A DNA stretch of 64,000 bases from Geothrix sp. PMB-07 (GTDB lineage: Bacteria > Acidobacteriota > Holophagae > Holophagales > Holophagaceae). Below the pieces are notes generated by a model, which was given only the letters and a program-made list of their open reading frames with translations, was not told where the DNA came from and did no database searches. Where the stretch lies: positions 744,992 to 808,991 of the forward strand of contig NZ_CP132333.1 of the NCBI RefSeq assembly GCF_030758935.1, read 5' to 3'. Below, piece by piece: positions 44,813 to 52,811 of this stretch. Numbering within the stretch: the stretch's first letter is position 1; each line of letters opens with the position of its first letter. The position numbers were made by a program, and so were the translations under genes.

Positions 44813-45292
44813 ATGGCTGAAATTCAGGCCATGGCCCGGCGGGGATACGTCAGGGTCACTCCCGTCGAAGAAGGCGTGGATGCTCTATCGGGCGCGTCTG
44901 AATGGCCGGCTGGATGGAAGGCCTATGGCTTTAGGGTGCCCGCAGGGGAGAAACTGCATGTCCGGCTCACCCACAGCAATGAAGGCTGGTTCCGCTTGAT
45001 GATGGTCGACAAATGGGGGCATATCGAGAAGGGAATGCTGCAGAACCTCATTCCTACGGGCAACCCCGAAGTGTCCTATATCAATACCACCGACCAGCCT
45101 CGGAACGTATATGTGATCGTCGATGATCCGAGCTGGATGTCCAACCCCGAGAACCCTTTCAAGAAGAGGATCGAGCGCAGCTGGGATCCCTCGAGAAAGA
45201 AGCAGGATGGGGTGAACTTTACGATGGGAATTTGGGCCATGAAAGAGGCGACGACTCCTGATGTTGGAAGCGCGGTCAAAGCCGAAGGCTGA
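44813..45292 (+). CDS. Hypothetical beta-rich protein, possibly 5'-truncated by the IS481 array
   Basis: 159 residues. Its beta-strand pattern (YGFRVPAGEKLHVRLTHSNEGWFRLMMVDKWGHIEKG; SYINTTDQPRNVYVIVDDP) suggests a small sandwich domain of the kind found in exported proteins, but no signal peptide is visible. The frame is open upstream to the CTAG that borders element C (TAG in frame at 44768), so 14 further codons before the ATG are open. The gene may be intact with the start at 44813 (GGGA upstream), or the 3' remnant of a longer exported protein gene. Function unknown. Confidence 0.55.
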   Translation: MAEIQAMARRGYVRVTPVEEGVDALSGASEWPAGWKAYGFRVPAGEKLHVRLTHSNEGWFRLMMVDKWGHIEKGMLQNLIPTGNPEVSYINTTDQPRNVYVIVDDPSWMSNPENPFKKRIERSWDPSRKKQDGVNFTMGIWAMKEATTPDVGSAVKAEG

Positions 45293-45308
45293 AGCTGATT
45301 GAACGTCA

Positions 45309-45346
45309 AAAGCGGGCGCGGATACTTTCATGTCCGCGCCCGCTTT
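45309..45346. terminator. Bidirectional terminator hairpin
   Basis: A perfect 14-bp stem, AAAGCGGGCGCGGA / TCCGCGCCCGCTTT, with a 10-base loop, between the hypothetical gene (+, stop 45292) and the convergent S9 peptidase (-, stop 45371). Confidence 0.85.
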
Positions 45347-45370
45347 GATGAAGGAGAATCCATCTCCGCC

Positions 45371-47755
45371 CTATTTCAGGTGCTTGTCGAACCAGTGGAT
45401 CATCTCCCACAGGGTGTGCTCGATGGATTCCCGGGCGGTGTAGCCGTGGCTTTCGAGGGGCAGGGTGACGTAGCGGGCGGTCTGGCCGTTGCCCTTCAGC
45501 GCGGCGTAGAGGCGCTCGCTCTGGATGGGGAAGGTGCCCTGGTTGTTGTCGGCCTCGCCGTGGATGAGCAGAATGGGCGCATTGAAGTGGTTGGCTGACA
45601 TGAAAGGCGAGACCTTCAGGTACATCTCCGGCGCCTCCCATAGCGTGCGCCGCTCGCTCTGGAAGCCGAAGGGCGTGAGCGTGCGGTTGTAAGCGCCGCT
45701 GCGGGCGATGCCCGCCTTGAACAGCGTCGAGTGCGCCAGCAGATTGGCGGTCATGAACGCGCCGTAGCTGTGGCCGCCCACGCCCACGCGCTTGGGATCG
45801 ATGACACCCAGTTCGTCGGCCTTGTCGATGGCCGCCTTGGCGCTGGCCACCACCTGATCGAGGAACGTGTCGTTCACGGTCTGGGGATCGCCCACCACGG
45901 GCATGGTGGCGCTGTCGAGCACCACGTAGCCCTGCAGCAGGAAGAAGAGGTGGGACATGCCGCCGAGGGTGGTGAAGCGGTTCGCGGAGCCGCTCACCTG
46001 GCCCGCGGTGCTGGCATCCGTGAATTCCATGGGGTAGGCCCAGACCACGGCGGGACGCCGTTCGCCGACCTTGTAGTCGGGCGGCAGGTACAGCGTGAAG
46101 CTGAGGGCCACGCCATCGGGGCGGGTGTACTTCACCAGCCTCTTCTGGATCTTCCGCAGCTCGGGCAAGGGGTCTTTGAAGGCGGTCAGAGCCTTCGTCT
46201 CGACCTTGTCCTCGGCTTCATGCAGCACGTAGTTGGGCGCTTCCGTGGGGCTTTCGCGGCGCGTGATGTAGCGGCCATCCGGCAGCAGGAACACCGGGGA
46301 TTCAAAGAGACCCTCGGCGCAGCGGAAGCGGCGCTCGGTTTTCAGCGTGGCGGGATCGAAGCGGTCCAGGAAGGGGCGGTCGCCTTCGGGCGTGGCGCCC
46401 CGGCCCACCAGGAAGAGGCCACCGTCTTGCTGCAGTAGGGCAGTCTGGCCGTTGGGCAGCAGCCTGGACACAAAGGCGCCGGGGTTGCGGTATTTGTCAT
46501 TGCTGCTCAGGTCGAAGGCCAGCCGCGCCTCGCCGGGCTTGGCGGGGTTCACCAGCCAGGTGCGGGTCCACTTCCGGTCCCGCTCGTATTCCTGCACCAC
46601 GGCCAGGTTGCCGCTTTCACTCCAGTCCAAATCCTCCATGCGGTCTTTGAGCCGGATCAGTTCGGCGGGCGAGGCCTTGAACGGGGCGGCCTGCATGAGG
46701 ATGTGATCCCGGAACTCGGCTTTGCGCTTGGGATCGCCGCCATCCAGGGCTTCGGTCCAGGCCAAGGTGGCCGGTTCCGTGGGCCGCCAATGCAGGTGGC
46801 GCGGGCCTTTGCGCACGCCCTCCAAGGGGATGTCCTCGGCCAGGGGCTGGTCGGCGGCGAGGTGCACCAGGGCGCCGGTGCGATCCCAGATCTCCTCCCG
46901 CACGGGGAAGTGCGAGGCGGGCACCAGGAACGAGAAGGGACGCTGAATGCGGGGAACCATGAAGAGCTTGCCATCCGGAGAGGGTTGGACGTTGCCGTAG
47001 AGGCCCGGCTTGCCAATGGGCCTGAGGGCGCCGGTGGCGAGATTCACCTGCACCAGCTGGGACTGCGCCAGGAACTCGAAGCGGGCTTCTTCCTGGGCGT
47101 TCTGCAGCAGATCCTGGAAGGTGGGTGCCGGGGCAGCCTTGCCTTCGGTTTCCTGGATGCGCGGGCCCAGGGGCACGTCCGGCGCCTTGGGGGCAGGGCC
47201 CTGGGCGGCGGGTACGGTCTTGCAGAGCAGGCTGCCGTCCGCCATCCAATCGAGCGGGTTGCCAAGGATGGCGTTGAGCTTCACGCCTTCGATGCGATGA
47301 AGCTTCCCGGTGGCGGCTTCGCCCACCCACAATTCCGTGGCTTTGGGGGTGGCGCCCATCAGCACGAACCGCGCGCCATCCGGCGACCAGCGTGGCTGGC
47401 CCAGGATCACGCCCGCGGGCAACACCACGGGTTTGGCCGCGCCCGTCAGGCCCTGGATGACGAGGCTCTTGAGGTGCTGGGGACTGTGCGGGCCGCGGGT
47501 GACCGGATTGAAGCGCAGGCCCGCCAGCCGCGCCATGGGCTGGGCCAGGTCGGCGATGGTGGGATGGCGTTCAAATTCCGCTAAAAGGAAGCGGTCGCCT
47601 TTGGGGCTGTCGATGAGGGAGGGCGTGCCAGGAGCGTCCAGCACGGCCTGGATGGCCTTGGGCGCCTTCTGGTAAGGCGTGGGCTGGGCGGTGAGGGCCA
47701 GGCTCAGGAATGGGCCCAGGGATGGGCACAGGATGGACGCGAGGGAACGCGGCAT
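45371..47755 (-). CDS. Exported S9 family peptidase (prolyl oligopeptidase-like)
   Basis: 794 residues with a signal peptide (about 1-22). The N-terminal two thirds form a beta-propeller (repeated blade motifs such as PRWSPDGARFVLMG, NVQPSPDGKLFMVPR). The C-terminal alpha/beta hydrolase domain has the nucleophile motif GVGGHSYGAFMTANLLAHS, the Asp in LIHGEADNNQGTFPIQSERLYAAL and the His in PLESHGYTARES. The GHSYGAFM form and the order resemble the S9D glutamyl endopeptidase branch. It would cleave small peptides in the periplasm. It is alone in its transcription unit; a run of nine Gs lies just upstream at 47807-47815. Confidence 0.9.
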   Translation of the reverse strand: MPRSLASILCPSLGPFLSLALTAQPTPYQKAPKAIQAVLDAPGTPSLIDSPKGDRFLLAEFERHPTIADLAQPMARLAGLRFNPVTRGPHSPQHLKSLVIQGLTGAAKPVVLPAGVILGQPRWSPDGARFVLMGATPKATELWVGEAATGKLHRIEGVKLNAILGNPLDWMADGSLLCKTVPAAQGPAPKAPDVPLGPRIQETEGKAAPAPTFQDLLQNAQEEARFEFLAQSQLVQVNLATGALRPIGKPGLYGNVQPSPDGKLFMVPRIQRPFSFLVPASHFPVREEIWDRTGALVHLAADQPLAEDIPLEGVRKGPRHLHWRPTEPATLAWTEALDGGDPKRKAEFRDHILMQAAPFKASPAELIRLKDRMEDLDWSESGNLAVVQEYERDRKWTRTWLVNPAKPGEARLAFDLSSNDKYRNPGAFVSRLLPNGQTALLQQDGGLFLVGRGATPEGDRPFLDRFDPATLKTERRFRCAEGLFESPVFLLPDGRYITRRESPTEAPNYVLHEAEDKVETKALTAFKDPLPELRKIQKRLVKYTRPDGVALSFTLYLPPDYKVGERRPAVVWAYPMEFTDASTAGQVSGSANRFTTLGGMSHLFFLLQGYVVLDSATMPVVGDPQTVNDTFLDQVVASAKAAIDKADELGVIDPKRVGVGGHSYGAFMTANLLAHSTLFKAGIARSGAYNRTLTPFGFQSERRTLWEAPEMYLKVSPFMSANHFNAPILLIHGEADNNQGTFPIQSERLYAALKGNGQTARYVTLPLESHGYTARESIEHTLWEMIHWFDKHLK

Positions 47756-47834
47756 GGGGACTCCGAGGATCGCTGGAGACTACCACGCCATGTGAGGCAC
47801 TTCGACGGGGGGGGGCGACTGGGGGCGACGTTGG

Positions 47835-50800
47835 TCACGACACCCGGAAGCGGGCGTGGCTGCCGCCTGGGCCTGGCGTGACTTCCAGGCGGGCCGGGAT
47901 GCGCGCCTTCACTTCTTCCAGATGGCTGATGAGACCCACCAGGCGCCCGCCCTGGTTCAGATCTTCCAGGGTGCGCAGGGCCAGATCCAGGGCCTCGGGA
48001 TCGAGGCTGCCGAAGCCCTCGTCGATGAACACGGTGTCGAGGCGGATGCCGCCCGCATGGCGCTGCACCACGTCGGAAAGCCCGAGGGCGAGAGCCAGGC
48101 TGGCCTGGAAGCCCTCGCCGCCCGACAGCGAACTCACGGCGCGGGAGCGGCCCGTGTGCGTGTCTGTGATCTCCAGCTGCAGGCCCCCGGCCTTGCGCTG
48201 GTCCGTGCTGAGGGTGGCGCGGCGCAGGGCGTAGCGCTGTTTGCTCATGATGCGCAGGCGCTCCGAGGCTGAGACCAGCACTTCATCGAGGATCGCGCCC
48301 TGCACATGGCGCTCGAAGGAGATGCGGTCGCCGTCATCGCCTCGGGCCACGCGGGCCAGGCTGGCGGCGGCCTTGTAGCGGCGGTCCTGCTGCACGGTGG
48401 CATCGGCCAGGCGGCGCAGATCGGCTTCCAGACGCTCCAGGGCCTCCCGTTCCGAGTGGGCCCGGCCTTGGGCCTCGGAGACGTGCGCAAAGCGGGCCTG
48501 GGCTGCTTCCCGGGCCGCCTGGAGGGTGGGCAGATCGGGCGCGCTCAGGCCCTCGGCCTGTTGCTGGGCCTGGTCCAGCCGCTGGGTGGCGGCGGCCAGT
48601 TCTGCGGCGAACCGCTCCACGGCCTCGCTGAGGGCCTGGATGTCGTCCGGCGTGCGGCGGGCTCGCTGGAAATCCTCACGGTCGTGGAAGTGGGCCGCGG
48701 CCAGGGCTTCGTCGAAGGCCTCGCTGAGGCTCCAGGACTCCGTGCGCGCGGCCTCCAGCTGCTTGCGATGGATGGCGAGGGTGGTGTCGGCGGTGAGGGC
48801 GGCGGCGCGGGCGGGTTCACGGGCGGCGCGGGCCGCGGCCAGCTGGGCCTCGGAGGCTTCCAGTGCCTGCTCTGCCTCGCGGCGCTGGGTGGAGAGGGCG
48901 CCTGGGACGCGGAGTTCCTGCAGGAGATCCATCTCCAGCATCTCCATGCGGGCCTTGGCACCGGCCTCCTGCACCATCAAATCGTGCAGGCGCTGGTGGA
49001 TCTCCGACAACTTGGCTTCCGCCTGATTCCGGGCCTCTTCGGCCTGCAGCATCTGCTTCTCGATGGCATCGAGGTTGGCGGAGGCGGCGCGGCTGCGATC
49101 GAGCTCATCCTTGTGGCGCGATTCGAGAACGATCAGGGTCTCCAGGCTGACGTCCGCGTGCTCGCCCAGGGCTTCGAGGAGATCCTGGCGGCGGCTGCGG
49201 GCGATCTCCACGGCGGCCGAGCGCGACGCGGTGGCATCCTGGGCCCGGGCCAGGGCGGTCTCCGCGTCCTCCTGCAGCTCCATGGCCAGGCGCACGTCCT
49301 GCTCATCCGGCAGGTCCACCGAGGGCTGGGCGGGATGGGGATGGGTGTCGCTGCCGCAAACGGGGCAGGCCTCACCCGGCTGGAGGCCCTTGGCGAGCCG
49401 CGCAGCGTGGGCCGCCAGGCGGCGTTCCTGGATGGCGCGATGCCGCTCGCGGGCGGCCTGGACGGCCTTCTGGGCGGCCAGCTGGGCTTCCATCACCGCA
49501 TCCAGCGAAGCCTGGGCCCGGGCCAGCTCTTCGAGGGAGCGTTCGAGATCCTCTCGCTGGGTGCGGCGCTTCCGCACAAAGAAGAGCATGCCTTCGCGGT
49601 TGGCCTCTTGGGCCGCATCGGTGCGTGCATCCACCTGCGCGAGACGGGCCCGGGTCAGCTCCTGCTTGGCCGCCTCCAGGCGCCGCTTCTGCTCCTCGGC
49701 CAGATCGCCGAAACGCCCGCGGCCCAGGGCCGCCTCGCGGGCCTCCTGGCGGGCCTTTTCCAGGGCTTCCAATTTGGGTTCCAGGTCGCGCAAACGGCCG
49801 ATGGCGCGGCGCAGTTCTTCGCGGCGCACCTCGTGCTGCTCCGCTTCCGCGACAGCCGCTTCAGCGCGGGCGAGGGCCTCATCGGCGATCCGCGCAGCAT
49901 CCGCCAAGGCGGCTTCTTCAGCCTCCTGAGCCTGGATGCGGGTGAGCACCGCCTCCAACCGCTCCGCGGCGGGCAGGACGGATTCGCATCGGCGGGCGCG
50001 GTCCAGCTCGGTTTTGCGGGCATCGTTGATGCGGGACTGGGTCTGGATCTGCGCCAGTTCCGCGCGGGCGGCGGCTTCTTCCGCCAGGCGCTCGGCCGTG
50101 CGGGTGCCTTCCATCCAGGCGGCGGAGGCAGCCTCCAGTTCCAGCCCGGCCTGGGCTTGCTCCTGGAGCAGCCGTTCGGCCTGTTCAGAAGCCTGTTGCA
50201 GCAGGGCGGGCAGGGCCTCGGCGGAGGCCACGCCCGCCTGGGCCAGGCGATGCTTGATCTCGGCCTGGGTGCCGCGGATGGCTTCTTTCAGGGCCTTTTC
50301 TTCTTCGGTGAGGGCGATGGCCAGCCGCGCGTAGCGGCCGGTCTGGAAGAGGGTCTGGAGGATGGCCTGGCGCTCGGTGGAGCCCGCCAGCATGAACTCC
50401 TGGAAGCGCCCCTGGGGCAGCAGCACCACCTGCCGGAACTGGTCGGCCTTGAAGCCGATGAGTTCGGCCACGCGAGGATCCACCAGGGTGGGCTTCTCCG
50501 TGGCCAGGGGAATCTCCTGGCCTTCCTTCAGCTCCCAGAGGTTCGCAGTGTAGGCCTGCTTCTTGGTGCCTTCGCCGCGCTGCTTGGGCACCTGCTGCTC
50601 GGGGGAGCGGGCCACGCGGTAGCGGCGCTCGCCCAGGGCGAAATCGAAGGTCACCCGCGTGGGCGTATCCGCGGCGGCGAAGTGGCTGCGCAGGTCGCGG
50701 GTTTCGCGCTGGCCCCCGCTCGTTTCGCCGTAGAGGGCGTAGCTGATGCCATCGAGGATGCTGGTCTTGCCCGCGCCGGTGGGGCCGTGGATGAGGAAGA

Positions 50801-50888
50801 AGGCCTGGTCTTTCAGATCCAAGAAATCCAGTTCCTGCCGGGCTGCATAGGGGCCGAAGGCTTCCAGCGTGAGGTGCAGGGGCTTCAC
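47835..50888 (-). CDS. sbcC: Exonuclease SbcC (Rad50-like ATPase)
   Basis: 1017 residues. The N-terminal half-ATPase carries Walker A GPTGAGKTSILDGI, a long coiled coil runs through the middle with the zinc hook GEACPVCGSD near residues 505-515, and the C-terminal half-ATPase carries the signature SSLSGGEGFQASLALALGLSDVV and Walker B VFIDEGFGSLD. With SbcD it forms the complex that cleaves hairpins and blocked DNA ends. The start is a GTG whose bases overlap the sbcD stop (GTGA, 50885-50888), so the two are translationally coupled. Confidence 0.95.
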   Translation of the reverse strand: MKPLHLTLEAFGPYAARQELDFLDLKDQAFFLIHGPTGAGKTSILDGISYALYGETSGGQRETRDLRSHFAAADTPTRVTFDFALGERRYRVARSPEQQVPKQRGEGTKKQAYTANLWELKEGQEIPLATEKPTLVDPRVAELIGFKADQFRQVVLLPQGRFQEFMLAGSTERQAILQTLFQTGRYARLAIALTEEEKALKEAIRGTQAEIKHRLAQAGVASAEALPALLQQASEQAERLLQEQAQAGLELEAASAAWMEGTRTAERLAEEAAARAELAQIQTQSRINDARKTELDRARRCESVLPAAERLEAVLTRIQAQEAEEAALADAARIADEALARAEAAVAEAEQHEVRREELRRAIGRLRDLEPKLEALEKARQEAREAALGRGRFGDLAEEQKRRLEAAKQELTRARLAQVDARTDAAQEANREGMLFFVRKRRTQREDLERSLEELARAQASLDAVMEAQLAAQKAVQAARERHRAIQERRLAAHAARLAKGLQPGEACPVCGSDTHPHPAQPSVDLPDEQDVRLAMELQEDAETALARAQDATASRSAAVEIARSRRQDLLEALGEHADVSLETLIVLESRHKDELDRSRAASANLDAIEKQMLQAEEARNQAEAKLSEIHQRLHDLMVQEAGAKARMEMLEMDLLQELRVPGALSTQRREAEQALEASEAQLAAARAAREPARAAALTADTTLAIHRKQLEAARTESWSLSEAFDEALAAAHFHDREDFQRARRTPDDIQALSEAVERFAAELAAATQRLDQAQQQAEGLSAPDLPTLQAAREAAQARFAHVSEAQGRAHSEREALERLEADLRRLADATVQQDRRYKAAASLARVARGDDGDRISFERHVQGAILDEVLVSASERLRIMSKQRYALRRATLSTDQRKAGGLQLEITDTHTGRSRAVSSLSGGEGFQASLALALGLSDVVQRHAGGIRLDTVFIDEGFGSLDPEALDLALRTLEDLNQGGRLVGLISHLEEVKARIPARLEVTPGPGGSHARFRVS

Positions 50889-52015
50889 GGTTGCGCCTCG
50901 CCGTGGAGGATGCCCTGCGACACATCCAGGAAGAGGGCGGCTTCGTCTTCGTTCATGGGCCGTCCCTGCACCTCCTGGAAGAAGCTGCGGAACAACTGGT
51001 CGGGATTCAGGTCCCGCAGGCGGATGCTCTCCACACCTTCGGTGGGTGCGGAGGCCGGCGGAGCGGGCTGGATGCCGAGCAGGTTGGGATAGACCTGGCG
51101 CAGGCGGGCCATGGCATCAAGCACGGGCCCTTCGTCCAGCAGGTCGAGAAAGAGGTAATCCTCGGTGGGGCCATTCGGCACCTTCATGAGGTCCTCGAAG
51201 AGCCCGCGCAGCCGACGCAGATCCCGGCGCGGGCTGATGGGCAGCGGCTCGGTGCGGGCCGGGCCGTGCTCCGGGAGCTCCACCAGGGTGAGGGCCTTGA
51301 CGTGCGCCGCTTCGGATGCGCTGTACTTGAGCAGGCTGCCCGCATAGCGCACATGGGGCTGGCCCGCCTCCTGGGGCCGGTGCAGGTGACCCAGGGCGGT
51401 GTAATCCGTAAACGCGAAGAGCGCGGGATCCACCTCACCAGTGCCCCCCACGGAGAGCCCCAACTCCGAATCCGACACGGCGCCGCCCGCCACGAAGGCA
51501 TGGGCCACGGCCACGAAGCGATGTCCGGCGGGATGGCGCTGCCGTGCGCGTTCCAGCTGGGCGGCCAGCACGTCCTGATGGGTGCGCAGCCCGGCGTCCT
51601 CCAGGGCGAAGCGGGCCATGGCGGGATCCGCGTAGGGCAGCAAGTGGAAGGCGGTGCCACCGATTTGGATGGGCTCGGCCTGTGCTTCCAGGGGGCCGGC
51701 CAGGTGCAACCCCTGGGCTCCCAGGAAACCCGACGCGAAGCCCAGCCGCTCGGGGCTGTCGTGGTTGCCCGCGATGATGAGCACCGGCACGCCGCAGCCG
51801 CGCACCAGGCGATTCAGGGTTTCGTCCAGCAGGGCCACGGCCTCCTTGGGCGGCACCGCGCGGTCATAGAGATCGCCCGCCACCACCAGGGCTTCGGCCT
51901 TGGTGTCGCGGACCATGGCCACCACCTGATCGAGGGCATGGGCTTGATCGTCAAGCAGGCTCGCGTTGCAAAGGGTCTTGCCCAGGTGCCAGTCAGAGGT
52001 GTGGAGAAAGCGCAT
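50885..52015 (-). CDS. sbcD: Exonuclease SbcD (Mre11-like nuclease)
   Basis: 376 residues from ATG 52015; the longer upstream frame lacks similarity. The phosphoesterase metal-binding motifs are all present: LHTSDWHLGK, VVAGDLYDRAVPP, IIAGNHDS and GHLHRPQ. It is the Mn-dependent nuclease subunit of SbcCD, which matters here because inverted repeats (including a 1-kb IS481 pair) are its natural substrates. It is first in the sbcDC operon. Confidence 0.95.
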   Translation of the reverse strand: MRFLHTSDWHLGKTLCNASLLDDQAHALDQVVAMVRDTKAEALVVAGDLYDRAVPPKEAVALLDETLNRLVRGCGVPVLIIAGNHDSPERLGFASGFLGAQGLHLAGPLEAQAEPIQIGGTAFHLLPYADPAMARFALEDAGLRTHQDVLAAQLERARQRHPAGHRFVAVAHAFVAGGAVSDSELGLSVGGTGEVDPALFAFTDYTALGHLHRPQEAGQPHVRYAGSLLKYSASEAAHVKALTLVELPEHGPARTEPLPISPRRDLRRLRGLFEDLMKVPNGPTEDYLFLDLLDEGPVLDAMARLRQVYPNLLGIQPAPPASAPTEGVESIRLRDLNPDQLFRSFFQEVQGRPMNEDEAALFLDVSQGILHGEAQP

Positions 52016-52233
52016 GGGGATCCGCGGGGAGCCATCGGGCATCGTGGGGAGTATGGCACTCCGGCGCGCCTTCCTCCAAGGAGGCGGGCAACTTAGGCGG
52101 GACATCCAGGGCGCGGATGTCCTGGTTCTCAAGTTTTCGGACCTGCCCGGCCGAAGAGAGGGTGGGTCGGCCTCCTGTCGGCCCGGCGCTGCCGCCTGGC
52201 GCGTCGCAAGGTGGTTCCGGGTCCGGGGGATCC

Positions 52234-52752
52234 ATGTTCTCTTTGGGAAACAAGGCTGGCACGTCACGTCCCGCGGCCGAACCGATCTGCACGCTGCTGG
52301 GGGAAGGCACCCGCTGGCAGGGCGAGATCCACGCAGGCGCCAATGGCCTGCGGGTGGAAGGCACCGTGGAAGGCACCATCATCAGCGAAGGTCAGGTGGT
52401 CGTGGCGCCCACAGGCTTGGTGAAGGGCACCATTCATTCCAAGCACCTGACCGTGACCGGTCGGGTGGAAGGCATCATCAAAGTGACCGGTTGTCTGGAA
52501 ATCCTGGGCACCGGCTGGGTGGAAGGCGAAGTGGAACTGGGCTCCCTGGTGGTGGACGAGGGCGGCATGATTCAGGGCAGCTGCCAGTTGCCGCCGCGTC
52601 CCAAGCAGCAGGAGCCCGTGCCCCTGGTGCCTCGCAGGGACGAGCGGGTGCAGGAGCGCTTCGCGCCCGTGGCCGCCGTGAATTCCGGCACCCACGGCGC
52701 CGCGCCCGAGATCATTCCCGTGCCGCGGGGCTTGGATCGGAACCGGTTTTAG
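52234..52752 (+). CDS. Bactofilin (polymer-forming cytoskeletal protein)
   Basis: 172 residues from ATG 52234 (GGGGGA 5 bp upstream). The central right-handed beta-helix typical of bactofilins shows regular Gly/Val periodicity: LGEGTRWQGEIHAGANGLRVEGTVEGTIISEGQVVVAPTGLVKGTIHSKHLTVTGRVEGIIKV. Flanking tails are polar and Pro-rich. Bactofilins self-assemble without nucleotide into filaments that organise envelope or motility proteins. No peptidase partner is adjacent. It is divergent from sbcD. Confidence 0.9.
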   Translation: MFSLGNKAGTSRPAAEPICTLLGEGTRWQGEIHAGANGLRVEGTVEGTIISEGQVVVAPTGLVKGTIHSKHLTVTGRVEGIIKVTGCLEILGTGWVEGEVELGSLVVDEGGMIQGSCQLPPRPKQQEPVPLVPRRDERVQERFAPVAAVNSGTHGAAPEIIPVPRGLDRNRF

Positions 52753-52811
52753 GACAAGCCTTCGGCTGATCCTGTGAACAGGAAGGGCCGAGGTTGATCG
52801 CGAGGGGGTTC

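Noticed and set aside
45299..46438. Plus-strand open frames over the S9 peptidase
   Set aside because: They are His/Val/Gly-rich antisense frames with no start context, over a gene with a complete catalytic triad.
47807..47815. Run of nine Gs as a phase-variation tract
   Set aside because: It lies in the non-coding gap between sbcC and the peptidase start, and nothing shows that its length would switch a frame. Promoter spacing effects cannot be excluded but are unsupported.
52751..52773. Hairpin AGCC-TTC-GGCT after the bactofilin gene as a terminator
   Set aside because: The stem is short, with an internal loop and no T-run; too weak to annotate.
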